Below, in pieces: positions 16,552 through 25,567 of a stretch of 64,000 nt of DNA (positions are counted from its first letter, which is position 1; each line of letters begins with the position of its first letter). The notes beneath the pieces were generated by a model that made no database searches, was not told where the DNA came from, and saw only the letters and a program-made list of their open reading frames with translations. Made by a program: the position numbers and the translations under genes. The stretch spans positions 62,001 through 126,000 of the forward strand of contig NZ_FNGG01000004.1 in the NCBI RefSeq assembly GCF_900102915.1, read 5' to 3'. The stretch is from Salinimicrobium catena. Its GTDB lineage: Bacteria; Bacteroidota; Bacteroidia; Flavobacteriales; Flavobacteriaceae.

Positions 16552-17715
16552 TCATTTGCTGGCAAACAGCCGCACATCTTCTTCGGTCACTTCACTTCCG
16601 CCAAGGATGATTAGCCGTTCTACCACGTTGCGAAGTTCACGGATATTTCCGGTCCAGTTGTATTCCTGCAACAGCTTAAGAGCGTCATCAGTAAAGGTTT
16701 TAGGGTTCACCCCCTGCTCTTCGGATATTTTTTCGGCAAAGAAATTTACCAGTAACGGGATATCTTCCCGTCTGTCATTTAACGCAGGAACCTTGATAAG
16801 GATCACGGCCAGGCGGTGATAAAGGTCTTCCCTGAACTTTTTCTCCTCGATCTCCTTTTTGAGGTCTTTATTAGTGGCCGCGATCACTCTTACATCTACC
16901 TTGATATCCTTGTCGCTTCCCACACGGGAGATCTTGCTTTCCTGCAGGGCTCTTAAAACCTTGGCCTGGGCCGAAAGGCTCATGTCACCCACCTCATCTA
17001 AAAAAATGGTACCTCCGTTCGCGGCCTCAAATTTACCGGCACGGTCTTTATTGGCCGAGGTAAAGGCTCCCTTCACATGTCCAAAAAGCTCGCTCTCTAT
17101 CAATTCTGAAGGAATGGCGGCGCAGTTCACCTCTATCATGGGCCCTGCGGAGCGGTCGCTCTTTTGATGCAGCCAGTGGGCCACCAGCTCTTTCCCGGTA
17201 CCATTAGGTCCCGTGATCAACACGCGGGCATCTGTAGGCGCCACCTTTTCAATGATATCCTTAATGCGGGAAATAGCGTCTGACTCCCCGATCATCTCAA
17301 TGTTCTTCCCTACCTTCTTTTTTAGCCGGGTATTTTCAACCACCAGTTCCTTACGATCAAGAGCATTACGCACGGTATTCAAAAGTCGGTTAAGATCGGG
17401 TGGTTTGGAAATGTAATCAAAGGCGCCCATTCTCATTGTGTTCACCGCGGTATCCAGGTCTCCGTGTCCCGAGATCATCACCACGGGCACTTCAGGCTTG
17501 ACCTTTTTGACAGCTTCAAGCACCTCGACGCCGTCCATTTTTGGCATTTTGATATCACACAGAATTAGATCGTAATCCTGATCCTTTATTTTTTCGATTC
17601 CTTCAAGTCCGTCAGCAGCTTCCTCCACTTCATAAGAATTATTCTCTTCGGTAAGGATCTTTATCAAAACCCTTCTAATCGCTGCTTCGTCCTCGATCAA
17701 TAAAATTTTTGGCAT
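16552..17715 (-). CDS. sigma-54 type response regulator without DNA-binding domain
   Basis: A 387-residue NtrC-family protein. Receiver domain 1-120 with phospho-acceptor Asp54 and Lys104; AAA+ domain about 138-380 with Walker A GPNGTGKE (169-176), the sigma-54 contact loop GAFTSA (216-221, classically GAFTGA), Walker B GTIFLDEV and the EYNWTGNIRELRN sensor II region. It stops at about the end of the AAA+ domain, so the usual C-terminal Fis-type helix-turn-helix is absent; this form exists in other Bacteroidota. It would act on sigma-54 polymerase without fixed enhancer binding. It is the last gene of an ABC exporter/MscS/barrel operon (one base after the barrel gene) with no histidine kinase next to it. 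Confidence 0.9.
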   Translation of the reverse strand: MPKILLIEDEAAIRRVLIKILTEENNSYEVEEAADGLEGIEKIKDQDYDLILCDIKMPKMDGVEVLEAVKKVKPEVPVVMISGHGDLDTAVNTMRMGAFDYISKPPDLNRLLNTVRNALDRKELVVENTRLKKKVGKNIEMIGESDAISRIKDIIEKVAPTDARVLITGPNGTGKELVAHWLHQKSDRSAGPMIEVNCAAIPSELIESELFGHVKGAFTSANKDRAGKFEAANGGTIFLDEVGDMSLSAQAKVLRALQESKISRVGSDKDIKVDVRVIAATNKDLKKEIEEKKFREDLYHRLAVILIKVPALNDRREDIPLLVNFFAEKISEEQGVNPKTFTDDALKLLQEYNWTGNIRELRNVVERLIILGGSEVTEEDVRLFASK

Positions 17716-17716
17716 G

Positions 17717-18613
17717 TTATATCTTGAATTTTAATCCGCTTCGGGCGTAAAAAGTATTAGTGTCATTGATGATATACACATCGTCCTTATTACCGTCCCT
17801 AAGACGAATATCGTTCATAATGGTATATCCCGTGTACAGGTAATATACTAAATGTTTGGTAAATTTGTATTCATATCCAATGCCGCCTAAAATGATGGTC
17901 ATGGAAATACTTTCGGCAACCGCCCTGCTTGGCTGCAGCACCCTGTTCTCCTGAACATTGGCGAAAAAACCATCCAAAGTAGCAAAAGCCTGCAAATGGT
18001 GTTTCGCGTTAAAGGAATATTTCAGATTGGTTTTAGGCACCCCCAGTGAAAAAGACCAGTCGGGGAGGAATTCCCGGTAGTAGTTGACCACCGGCAGCGG
18101 AAAAGGAAATCCCGAAGTGGTGGAATAATGCAGGCCGGCTATTAGCCTCCAGGGCTTGGGCGCGGCATCTTCGCCGGTACGGTCCTTTATGAAAAAAACT
18201 CCTCCGGTGTAAATAAGGTCATCTTTTATGGCTTTTCCGGTCTCGAAATTGGAGGCGAACAACGCTCCTCCCCTTGCAGCAAAGCGCCAGTCCTCACCCA
18301 AGAGAAAGGTATATCCAAGGTTTAGGCTGAAGGACTGGTAAGGATCCAGCTCTCCCCGCTTGTCAAAAGGAGTATCGTCCAGGAATTTGAAATTGATGTT
18401 CTCATATTCCACTCCCGGAACAAGATAACTGTCATTGCCGAGTTCTATAGGAATATTGAGGAAGGTTTTAAATCTTCTGAAGGAGTTATCCGAATCGCTC
18501 TGCGGAAAATAGGTGAATTCCACCCGGCCAAGATCTGTAGACTGTGCCCGAAGCGAGGGCAACGAAACCAGAATAAGCCCAATGCAAAAAATTATTCTTA
18601 AACTATTCTTCAT
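17717..18613 (-). CDS. DUF6268-like outer membrane beta-barrel protein
   Basis: A 298-residue exported protein. The signal peptide is residues 1-23, ending in LRAQ, and sets the start at ATG 18613, which overlaps the end of the MscS gene by 11 bases. The rest is a series of amphipathic strands with alternating aromatic residues (SFSLNLGYTFLLGEDWRFAARGGALF; LVYYLYTGYTIMND) and ends in FYARSGLKFKI, consistent with a barrel C-terminus. DUF6268 proteins have no known function. Operon context with an ABC exporter and an MscS channel suggests an envelope role. Confidence 0.75.
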   Translation of the reverse strand: MKNSLRIIFCIGLILVSLPSLRAQSTDLGRVEFTYFPQSDSDNSFRRFKTFLNIPIELGNDSYLVPGVEYENINFKFLDDTPFDKRGELDPYQSFSLNLGYTFLLGEDWRFAARGGALFASNFETGKAIKDDLIYTGGVFFIKDRTGEDAAPKPWRLIAGLHYSTTSGFPFPLPVVNYYREFLPDWSFSLGVPKTNLKYSFNAKHHLQAFATLDGFFANVQENRVLQPSRAVAESISMTIILGGIGYEYKFTKHLVYYLYTGYTIMNDIRLRDGNKDDVYIINDTNTFYARSGLKFKI

Positions 18614-19514
18614 GGTCTTCTTCTTTACTACTGCGGTTAAAGAAATGTACATCTCTCTGCGGAAATGGAATAGTGATATTGTGCTCTCTGAACTTCTGAT
18701 CGATATTATACCTTACCTGACTCTTGATCTTGGGATCCACGAAACTATCGGTCACAAAGAAATTGACCGAAAAGATCAGCGCCGAATCCCCAAAATCTTC
18801 AAAAAGCACAAAAGGGCTCGGCTTTTTGGTGATACCCGCCTGTTCGTGTACGCTTTCCAGCAGTAGTTTTTTCACTTTTTCGGTATCACTGCCATAGGCC
18901 ACCCCTACCCTTACCAGTTCACGGGTGGTCCGGTGATTTTGGGTGAAGTTGAGGATGATCTCACTGGTGAATTTGTGATTGGGAATGATCATTACCTTAT
19001 CATCGCGGGTGAGCAGGCGCGTAGTACGCAGTTTTATGTCAATGACCCGACCTACCCGGCCGTCCATTTCCACTACATCGCCTACCAGCAGCGATTTGTC
19101 TATTATGATAAATAAACCTCCTATTATATCCTGAAACAGCTCCTGCAAGGCAAGACCCAAACCTACGAACAGGGCAGCCGAGGCTGTAAGAAGAATGGTA
19201 ATATCAATTCCTGCCGAACTCAGCGTTACTATGATCACCACCACATAAACGAGGTAGCGAATGAACTTGAAAACGCTGATGAATTTAAGCTTATCAGGCT
19301 CTTCCATTTTGCGGGTAAAGAAGATCCTTATTCCCCGCATCACAATGTTGGTGAGCAGAAAGGCCACTATTACTAACAGAATTACCCAGACGGTGATGCG
19401 AATTGGATTTTCTTCACTGCCTACGTTGATCAGCGAATAATTGAGAAAATCCTGTATGGTTCCCCAGATATCCTCTTCAATCACTTCTTTTACCTGATCT
19501 ACTCCCTGCTGCAT
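18603..19514 (-). CDS. small-conductance mechanosensitive channel (MscS family)
   Basis: A 303-residue MscS protein. Three hydrophobic helices precede the pore helix: about 42-65, 84-105 and the TM3-like segment with SAALFVGLGLALQELFQDIIGGLFIIIDKS, which carries the Ala/Gly packing pattern of MscS. The conserved beta domain follows (VGDVVEMDGRVGRVIDIKLRTTRLLTRDDKVMIIPNHKF) and then the C-terminal cage. It releases solutes on hypo-osmotic shock. Two bases separate it from the ABC permease upstream, and it overlaps the barrel gene downstream. Confidence 0.93.
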   Translation of the reverse strand: MQQGVDQVKEVIEEDIWGTIQDFLNYSLINVGSEENPIRITVWVILLVIVAFLLTNIVMRGIRIFFTRKMEEPDKLKFISVFKFIRYLVYVVVIIVTLSSAGIDITILLTASAALFVGLGLALQELFQDIIGGLFIIIDKSLLVGDVVEMDGRVGRVIDIKLRTTRLLTRDDKVMIIPNHKFTSEIILNFTQNHRTTRELVRVGVAYGSDTEKVKKLLLESVHEQAGITKKPSPFVLFEDFGDSALIFSVNFFVTDSFVDPKIKSQVRYNIDQKFREHNITIPFPQRDVHFFNRSSKEEDHEE

Positions 19515-19516
19515 CT

Positions 19517-20809
19517 TTAATATTTAAGCCATTTGTAAAGTTCCTTGTAGCCTGGTTTTTTTCCGTACATCAAGATACCAACCCTGTAGATCTTGGCTGC
19601 AATCCACACGGTTCCCGCAATGCTCAGCAACAGTAGAGCTATGGATAAGGCCAGTTCCCACCAGGCCACTCCAAAAGGTATCCGCATCAGCATCACGATG
19701 GGCGAGGTTAACGGGATCATGGAAAATACTGTTGAGACCACTCCATGTGGGTTTTCTATTACTGAAAAGAATCCCACGTAAATCCCAAGCATCAATGGCA
19801 GGATCAAGGGAAACATGAACTGCTGGGTATCGGTCTCATTGTCTACCGCAGCGCCAATAGCCGCGTAGATCGAGCTGTATAAAAAATATCCTCCAATAAA
19901 ATAAACCAGAAAGCTCACCAGCAGCGTCAACATTGGGAGCTTAGCAATGTCTATAACCAGTTGCTGCAGGTCATTTTCAGAAAGTTGTTCCAGTGCCTGC
20001 TGCTGCGGACTGTGGATCTGGGTAACATCCAAACCGGCAAAATAGGAAACTCCTGTGAGCATAATGCCTCCAAGGATCACCCAAATGATGAACTGGGTAA
20101 TTCCGGCGAAGCTTGTTCCCAGGATCTTGCCCAGCATCAGGTGAATGGGTTTTACAGAGGAAATTATGATCTCAATGATGCGGTTGGTCTTTTCCTCGAT
20201 CACACTGCGCATCACCATATTTCCATAGATGATAATGAACATCATCAACAGGTAACCTGCTGCCCCGCCAAAGAACATCTTGACGTAAGTCGACATTTTT
20301 GAGGTGCGTTCCCCGGCAAAGTTTTGGATCTGGATCACGACCCGGGCTTGTGACTCTTCAATAAGGTCAATATCTATACCTCTTGCCTGCAGCTGTCGGT
20401 TGGTCAGCTTTCCTCCAATGATCTTCTCTATCTGTGTAAGGAAGCCAAAAGCAGGAGCCTCCTGGGCGTAGAACTGGATATCGGGTGAAACATTGTTCTC
20501 TATTTCCGGAATGTGCAGCAAGCCATAATACTCCTTCTCTTTCACCAAATCCTTTGCCTCCTCCACGTTGACTTCAGAAAGGTCGATAAATTTTATCTCT
20601 TCGGAACTTCTGAATTCCCCGGCAAAAAGTCCGGTCTCGTCATTTATGCCCACTATCCGCTGTTCTTCGCTGTTGAGGCTGGCCAGGTAAGCTATGAGCA
20701 TGATCATGGCCACCAGGATGAGCGGACTTAAAAAAGTCATCACCATGAAGGTTCTGTTCCTAACCCTTGCAAGATATTCCCTTTTTATGATCAACTTCAG
20801 GTTACGCAT
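19517..20809 (-). CDS. ABC-2 type exporter permease (NatB/YhaP-like)
   Basis: A permease of about 430 residues. One N-terminal helix (about 20-45) follows the start LKLIIKREYLARVRNRTF, a large extracytoplasmic domain spans about 45-170, and five further helices follow from about 180 to the end, with the region VIEEKTNRIIEIIISSVKP typical of NatB. ATG 20809 is used (eight-base overlap with the ATPase gene) rather than an in-frame ATG 30 bases earlier. The substrate is unknown; relatives export Na+ or lipids or peptides. Confidence 0.88.
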   Translation of the reverse strand: MRNLKLIIKREYLARVRNRTFMVMTFLSPLILVAMIMLIAYLASLNSEEQRIVGINDETGLFAGEFRSSEEIKFIDLSEVNVEEAKDLVKEKEYYGLLHIPEIENNVSPDIQFYAQEAPAFGFLTQIEKIIGGKLTNRQLQARGIDIDLIEESQARVVIQIQNFAGERTSKMSTYVKMFFGGAAGYLLMMFIIIYGNMVMRSVIEEKTNRIIEIIISSVKPIHLMLGKILGTSFAGITQFIIWVILGGIMLTGVSYFAGLDVTQIHSPQQQALEQLSENDLQQLVIDIAKLPMLTLLVSFLVYFIGGYFLYSSIYAAIGAAVDNETDTQQFMFPLILPLMLGIYVGFFSVIENPHGVVSTVFSMIPLTSPIVMLMRIPFGVAWWELALSIALLLLSIAGTVWIAAKIYRVGILMYGKKPGYKELYKWLKY

Positions 20810-21731
20810 GGGTGGTGACGGTTTTGATGAATATGTCATTTACAGAAGGGATCACCTCCACGAAGTGGTTCACGGTGGCCCTGGAAGTGAGGAAGGTCAA
20901 AAGATCGTTTGGTGAAGCTGCTTCAGCTATTTGTATCTGCAGCTTCAGGTCATGATGTATACTTTTAAAATTGGTATCGGTAACAGCGAATCTTTCCTGC
21001 AGTTCCTTCCGAAGTGTTTCAGGGTCTGAAGTTCCCAGCCCTACCTCAAAAGTGTTCGATTTGTACTGTTGCTTGATCTCGGAAACCCTTCCGTCAAGCA
21101 GCTTATTCCCTTTATGGATCAAAGCCATGTATTCACACAGCTCTTCTACACTTTCCATGCGGTGAGTAGAAAATAGTATGGTAGCGCCATCTTCTCTCAA
21201 CTGCAGGATCTCGTCCTTGATAAGATTGGCGTTCACGGGATCGAATCCGCTGAAAGGCTCATCAAAAATGAGCAATTTGGGGCGGTGCAGCACGGTGACC
21301 ACAAATTGTACTTTCTGGGCCATACCCTTGGAAAGTTCCTGTATCTTTTTGTCCCACCAGTCTTCTATCTTCAGCCTTTCGAACCAGTACTTAAGCCTCT
21401 TTTTGGCTTCGGCCTTGGAAAGGCCTTTTAGCTGGGCCAGGTAAAGCGCCTGCTCCCCCACTTTCATGGATTTATAAAGGCCGCGCTCCTCGGGCAGGTA
21501 ACCGATGTTCTGGATATCTGACGGCTGTAATGCATGCCCGTCTAACAGGATGCTCCCCCGGCTTGGTAAAATGATCTGGTTAATAATACGTATAAAGGTA
21601 GTTTTCCCGGCACCGTTGGGGCCTAATAAACCAAAAATGCTGCCTCTGGGGATCTCGAGGGAAATATTGTTGAGTGCAGTAAATTCCCCAAACGTCTTTG
21701 AGACATTTTCTGCAACCAAAAGATTATCCAT
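20802..21731 (-). CDS. ABC transporter ATP-binding protein (NatA-like)
   Basis: A 309-residue ABC ATPase with Walker A GPNGAGKTT (about 36-44), Q-loop region IGYLPEERGLY, signature LSKGMAQKVQ (a common variant of LSGGQ in this exporter group), Walker B LLIFDEPFSGFDPVN and the H-loop STHRM. The last 80 residues form a small C-terminal domain. It is the first gene of the exporter/MscS/barrel/response-regulator operon; TATATTTA at 21747-21754 on the minus strand is a possible -7 box 15 bases upstream. Confidence 0.95.
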   Translation of the reverse strand: MDNLLVAENVSKTFGEFTALNNISLEIPRGSIFGLLGPNGAGKTTFIRIINQIILPSRGSILLDGHALQPSDIQNIGYLPEERGLYKSMKVGEQALYLAQLKGLSKAEAKKRLKYWFERLKIEDWWDKKIQELSKGMAQKVQFVVTVLHRPKLLIFDEPFSGFDPVNANLIKDEILQLREDGATILFSTHRMESVEELCEYMALIHKGNKLLDGRVSEIKQQYKSNTFEVGLGTSDPETLRKELQERFAVTDTNFKSIHHDLKLQIQIAEAASPNDLLTFLTSRATVNHFVEVIPSVNDIFIKTVTTHA

Positions 21732-21838
21732 AAAAAGGGTTTGACGTAAATATATTGAAATGCTGAAAAGGGTTTTTTAAAATTGGGAAGATTTTAATAA
21801 ATCTTAACCCTCTTCCTGCCTCACAGGTAAAAGTCCCT

Positions 21839-21877
21839 TTAAAAAACAAAACCCACCCTTAATCGCTTAAGGGTGGG
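21839..21877 (-). terminator. terminator after dnaJ
   Basis: A perfect 11-base-pair stem, CCCACCCTTAA (21852-21862) with TTAAGGGTGGG (21867-21877) around the loop TCGC. Read on the minus strand it is followed by TTTTGTTTTTT. It separates the grpE-dnaJ transcript from the exporter operon. The rest of 21732-21964 is AT-rich and holds the exporter promoter. Confidence 0.9.
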
Positions 21878-21964
21878 AAAAAAATTGCTATGAAAAAGAA
21901 AAATTATCACTAATTGAGCTTAGTGATGCTCAAATATATGTAAAATTTCTTTAACATTATTAAA

Positions 21965-23092
21965 TTATGTAAACATATCTTTAACTTTTTCAAAAAACGA
22001 TTTATCGCTTTTTTCCGGTTTCGGCTGGAAATGCTCGTCTGTAGCCATTCTTTCAAAGAATTCCCGTTGCTCACGGCTCAGGGTTTTTGGCGTCCAGACA
22101 TTTACATGCACCAGCAGGTCTCCCTTACCGTATCCGTTGATGTTCGGAATTCCTTTTCCCCTAAGACGAAGGATCTTTCCGGACTGCACTCCTTCATCTA
22201 TCTTTATCCTCACCTTTCCGGTAACCGTATCGATCTCTCTTGAGGTACCCAAAGTAGCTTCAGAAAAACTTACGTAAAGGTCGTAGTGCAGGTTATCACC
22301 TTCCCTTTGCAGCATTGGATGCTCTTTTTCTTCGATGGCCACCAGCAGGTCACCAGGGACGCCGTTGCCCGGAGCATCATTACCTTTACCGGTAACCTTA
22401 AGCTGCATGCCTTCCACTACCCCCGCAGGGATCTTGATAGACACGGTCTCTTCTTTCATGATAAGCCCATGTGCATCTGCATCGGCGGGTTTATGCTCAA
22501 TGACCTGACCGCTACCTCCACAGGAAGTACAGGGAGAAGCGGTTTGCATTCTTCCCAAAATGGTATTGGTGATCCTGGTTACCTGGCCGGTACCATTACA
22601 GGTAGGACAGGTCTTATAGGTAGTATCTTTAGCCTGGATCTTACGTTTTACCTTGATCTTCTTCTCGACTCCGTTCGCGATCTCTTCAAGGCTAAGCGAA
22701 ACTCTTATACGCAGGTTACTTCCTTTGACCCTGCGCTGGCCACCGCCACCGCCAAAGCCGCCAAATCCGCCGAAACCTCCTCCGCCGCCAAATGCGCCGC
22801 CAAAGATATCGCCGAACTGGCTGAAGATATCATCCATATTCATTCCGCCACCGCCGCCAAAGCCGCCGCCTTCAAATGCCTGGTGACCAAAACGGTCATA
22901 ACGGGCCCGCTTATCCTCGTTGCTTAGAACCTCATAGGCCTCGGCAGCTTTCTTGAACATCTCTTCTGCCTTGGTATCACCCGGATTCTTATCTGGGTGA
23001 TATTCTATAGCCTTCTTACGATAAGCCTTCTTGATCTCGGCTGTGGTCGCGTTCTTGCTAATTCCTAGTATTTCGTAATAATCCTGTTTCAT
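21965..23092 (-). CDS. dnaJ: chaperone DnaJ with a half zinc domain
   Basis: A 375-residue type A J-protein that delivers substrates to DnaK and stimulates its ATPase. J domain 1-70 with HPD at 32-34; Gly/Phe-rich linker about 71-122; C-terminal substrate-binding domains from about 205. The zinc domain holds only two CxxCxGxG motifs (Cys162/165 and Cys188/191) where E. coli DnaJ has four, so one zinc site instead of two is expected. Between them is TRITNTILGRMQTASP. I believe this short form is shared by other flavobacteria. grpE lies 33 bases upstream in the same operon; dnaK is not in the window. Confidence 0.96.
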   Translation of the reverse strand: MKQDYYEILGISKNATTAEIKKAYRKKAIEYHPDKNPGDTKAEEMFKKAAEAYEVLSNEDKRARYDRFGHQAFEGGGFGGGGGMNMDDIFSQFGDIFGGAFGGGGGFGGFGGFGGGGGQRRVKGSNLRIRVSLSLEEIANGVEKKIKVKRKIQAKDTTYKTCPTCNGTGQVTRITNTILGRMQTASPCTSCGGSGQVIEHKPADADAHGLIMKEETVSIKIPAGVVEGMQLKVTGKGNDAPGNGVPGDLLVAIEEKEHPMLQREGDNLHYDLYVSFSEATLGTSREIDTVTGKVRIKIDEGVQSGKILRLRGKGIPNINGYGKGDLLVHVNVWTPKTLSREQREFFERMATDEHFQPKPEKSDKSFFEKVKDMFT

Positions 23093-23125
23093 TATAAACT
23101 CCTATTCTATATTTTTTGATATAAA

Positions 23126-23707
23126 CTACTTGCCGGTCACCACCTTTGGATAGCGGATGATCTTGTCGCCAAGTTTATAACCTTTCTCTACCACGTCAAC
23201 AATCTTGCCTTTTAATTTATCTGAAGGAGCAGGGATCTGGGTGATCGCTTCATGAAGGTCTGCGTCAAAACTGTCGCCTTCTTTCACTTCCATCAACTCC
23301 AGCCCTTTGGCGCGAAGCGTTTCCCTGAATTTGGTGTGGATAAGCTCCACCCCTTTCAGCAGGTTCTTGTCCTTGGCTTTTGCTATTTCGTTCAAAGCCC
23401 TGTCAAAATCGTCAAGCACAGGCAACATGGCAATGATCACGTCCTGGCTGGCAGTTTTGAACATCTCGATTCGCTCCTTGCTGGTGCGTCTCTTGTAGTT
23501 TTCGAACTCTGCAAAAAGCCTCAGGAATTTATCCTTTTCCTTCTCCAGGTCGGCTTTCAATTGATCTTTTTCTGAAAGCTGCTCCCCTTCGGCCTCTGCA
23601 GACTTTTCATCGGCCTCTTCTATGGCATCGTCCAGAATTTCTTCAACCTGATCTTTTATGTTCTCTTCTTCTGAAATATTTTCTTCGTTGCGTTCTTTTT
23701 CACTCAT
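23126..23707 (-). CDS. grpE: nucleotide exchange factor GrpE
   Basis: A 193-residue protein that releases ADP from DnaK. It has an acidic disordered N-terminus (about 1-45), a long coiled-coil helix (KADLEKEKDKFLRLFAEFENYKRRTSKERI), and the C-terminal beta domain ending in VEKGYKLGDKIIRYPKVVTGK, diagnostic of GrpE. It precedes dnaJ in a two-gene operon. No CIRCE-like inverted repeat is visible in the 157 bases upstream. Confidence 0.96.
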   Translation of the reverse strand: MSEKERNEENISEEENIKDQVEEILDDAIEEADEKSAEAEGEQLSEKDQLKADLEKEKDKFLRLFAEFENYKRRTSKERIEMFKTASQDVIIAMLPVLDDFDRALNEIAKAKDKNLLKGVELIHTKFRETLRAKGLELMEVKEGDSFDADLHEAITQIPAPSDKLKGKIVDVVEKGYKLGDKIIRYPKVVTGK

Positions 23708-23864
23708 TTCAATAGGTATTTATTTCCGTGTTTCAACAGACAAAAGTGCTGCCAATAAATGGGAAATGTCAAAATGTCACCAGAAAGTTTTAGTAATATT
23801 TTAAGATTCTTTGCACCTCAAAAATCTAATTTTACTCTTTAATCCTAAAATAAACATTCAGGAA

Positions 23865-24542
23865 ATGAAGAAAACAATAATGAACTTATTCCTTTTCACA
23901 GGAATTGCCGCAAGTACTATTGCCTGCAAAAATGAGGCAAAGAACAAAGTTGAACCGGGTGAGGCCAAAGAAGCTGCCACTCCAACCGAAGAAGCTGCCA
24001 CTTATGAAATAGATACAACAGCGTCTACCATAGAATGGCGGGGAACAAAACCTACCGGGGAGCACAAGGGAACCATCAACATTGAAAGCGGAAATATCAT
24101 GGCTACCCAGGAAGCGATCACCGGCGGAAAAGTCACTATTGACATGAACTCCATCAAGGTTACTGATGAGGGTATGGACGAAAAGGACCGTACCAGCCTT
24201 GAAAATCATCTGAAAGGAACCGTTGAAGGAAAAGAAACCGACTTTTTCAACGTGAAGAAATATCCTACCGCGACCTTTGAGATCACAGGGATAACGGAAA
24301 AAGACGGACAAAAAATGCTTGAAGGAAATCTTACCCTGAAGGATGAAACCAAGAACATCCAGTTCCCTATAGACTCAGACATAGATGAGGAGGAACTTAG
24401 TCTTGAAAGCGAAACATTTACCATAGACCGAACCAACTGGAAGGTGAACTATGGTTCAAAATCTGTTTTTGACAACCTGGGAGATAACTTCATCAGCGAT
24501 GACATGGAACTTACCATCAAGGTAAAGGCCAAAAGATCTTGA
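23865..24542 (+). CDS. YceI family lipoprotein
   Basis: A 225-residue exported protein. The N-terminus (MKKTIMNLFLFTGIAASTIAC) is a lipoprotein signal with Cys21 as the lipidation site, which sets the ATG at 23865. A low-complexity Glu/Ala/Thr linker (about 25-45) precedes the YceI domain: YEIDTTASTIEWRGTKPTGEHKGTI, then DRTSLENHLKGT.DFFNVKKYPTATFEI and DRTNWKVNYGSKSVF. The family has a lipocalin-like barrel that binds isoprenoid or similar lipids. The gene stands alone and ends at a strong shared terminator. Confidence 0.92.
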   Translation: MKKTIMNLFLFTGIAASTIACKNEAKNKVEPGEAKEAATPTEEAATYEIDTTASTIEWRGTKPTGEHKGTINIESGNIMATQEAITGGKVTIDMNSIKVTDEGMDEKDRTSLENHLKGTVEGKETDFFNVKKYPTATFEITGITEKDGQKMLEGNLTLKDETKNIQFPIDSDIDEEELSLESETFTIDRTNWKVNYGSKSVFDNLGDNFISDDMELTIKVKAKRS

Positions 24543-24570
24543 TTTTTAATTGAGTGAATTTTCGAAAAAG

Positions 24571-24596
24571 AAGCCGGCTTTTTAGCCGGTTTTTTT
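24571..24596. terminator. bidirectional terminator shared by the YceI gene and the convergent epimerase gene
   Basis: CCGGCT (24574-24579) pairs with AGCCGG (24584-24589) around TTTT; flanking A and T runs lengthen the stem in both directions, with seven T on the plus side (24590-24596). The stop codon of the minus-strand gene (24582-24584) lies in the loop, so the hairpin overlaps coding sequence. Confidence 0.85.
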
Positions 24597-25499
24597 ATGC
24601 AAGAGATCTTCCAGGGCTCTTGTAAGGCTTACGTAGTAAAAGGTAAATCCGGTTTCCTCAATTTTCTTACTGCTCACCAACTGACTGCCCAACACCACAG
24701 AAGACATATCTCCCATCACTACCTTCAAGATCCCTGCGGGCACATTAGGCAACCAGGTTTTCTTTCCCATCACCCCCGCTAATCTCTCTGTAAGTTCCTT
24801 GTTGGTTACCGGTTTTGGCGCTACCCCATTATAGACTCCCGTGAGGCCGTTTTCCAGGATATGAAGAAAGATCCTGGCAAGATCTTCAATATGTATCCAG
24901 GACTGCCATTGATCTCCGCTACCCAGAGGAGCTCCCACATTATATTTTACAGGCCTTTTCATCTGCGCCAGCGCTCCTCCTTTTTCAGAAAGCACCAGCC
25001 CAATTCTCACTTTGGCAACCCTCAGGTTGAGATCGGTAAACCTGTCAGCCGCCTTTTCCCATTTATCTGCCACCTCGGCAAGAAAAGAATCGTCTATTTC
25101 TGTTTCGTCCTCATAATGCATTTTTCGAAGAGAGCTTGGGTAAATTCCTATGGCACTGGCCGAGATCAACTGCCCTACCTCATGCTCCTGTTCGCTGAGC
25201 AATTTGTGCAAAACATTAAGAGAATTGATACGACTGCGAAGTATCCTGTTCCTGGCGCTTTTTGTCCAGGGCTGGAAAACATTTTCACCTGCCAGATTGA
25301 TTATTGCCCCCACTCCGTCAAGACAGGCAGCATCTATTTCGCCTGTAGAAGGGTTCCAGTAATATCCTTTGTAATTTTCTTTTTGTTCCAGTTTGTCCTT
25401 ACTCGTTGTGAGGTAGTTGACGTGAATGCCTTTTTCATGACATAACTGAGTGATCCTGGAACCTATTAAGCCTGTAGCACCGGTGATTAAGACCCGCAT
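24582..25499 (-). CDS. TIGR01777 family NAD(P)-binding epimerase-like protein
   Basis: A 305-residue SDR-type protein with the N-terminal GATGLIGSRITQ nucleotide-binding motif, the conserved NLAGENVFQPWTKSARNRILRSRI segment typical of TIGR01777/YfcH proteins, SASAIGIYPSS at the active site and the C-terminal DUF1731 domain ending in LTRALEDLL. The reaction is unknown; the family is sometimes linked to cell division (SulA-like annotation) without firm evidence. It is the last gene after mnmD (68 bases) on the minus strand. Confidence 0.88.
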   Translation of the reverse strand: MRVLITGATGLIGSRITQLCHEKGIHVNYLTTSKDKLEQKENYKGYYWNPSTGEIDAACLDGVGAIINLAGENVFQPWTKSARNRILRSRINSLNVLHKLLSEQEHEVGQLISASAIGIYPSSLRKMHYEDETEIDDSFLAEVADKWEKAADRFTDLNLRVAKVRIGLVLSEKGGALAQMKRPVKYNVGAPLGSGDQWQSWIHIEDLARIFLHILENGLTGVYNGVAPKPVTNKELTERLAGVMGKKTWLPNVPAGILKVVMGDMSSVVLGSQLVSSKKIEETGFTFYYVSLTRALEDLLHKKTG

Positions 25500-25567
25500 T
25501 TTATTTTATAAGTTAGAAAATTCAGCATTGATTGGGCAGTAATTATTAAAGGTTTAACAGCTAATTT

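Noticed and set aside
16552-17715. GAFTSA loop and missing helix-turn-helix as a sign of an inactive sigma-54 regulator
   Set aside because: Similar short forms with GAFTSA are, to my knowledge, frequent in Bacteroidota, so this is probably a lineage form and not a lesion.
22286-22927. Long open frame on the plus strand opposite dnaJ
   Set aside because: It is antisense to the Gly-rich and zinc parts of dnaJ; its Ala/Pro/Lys-rich sequence is the mirror of glycine codons and has no family resemblance.
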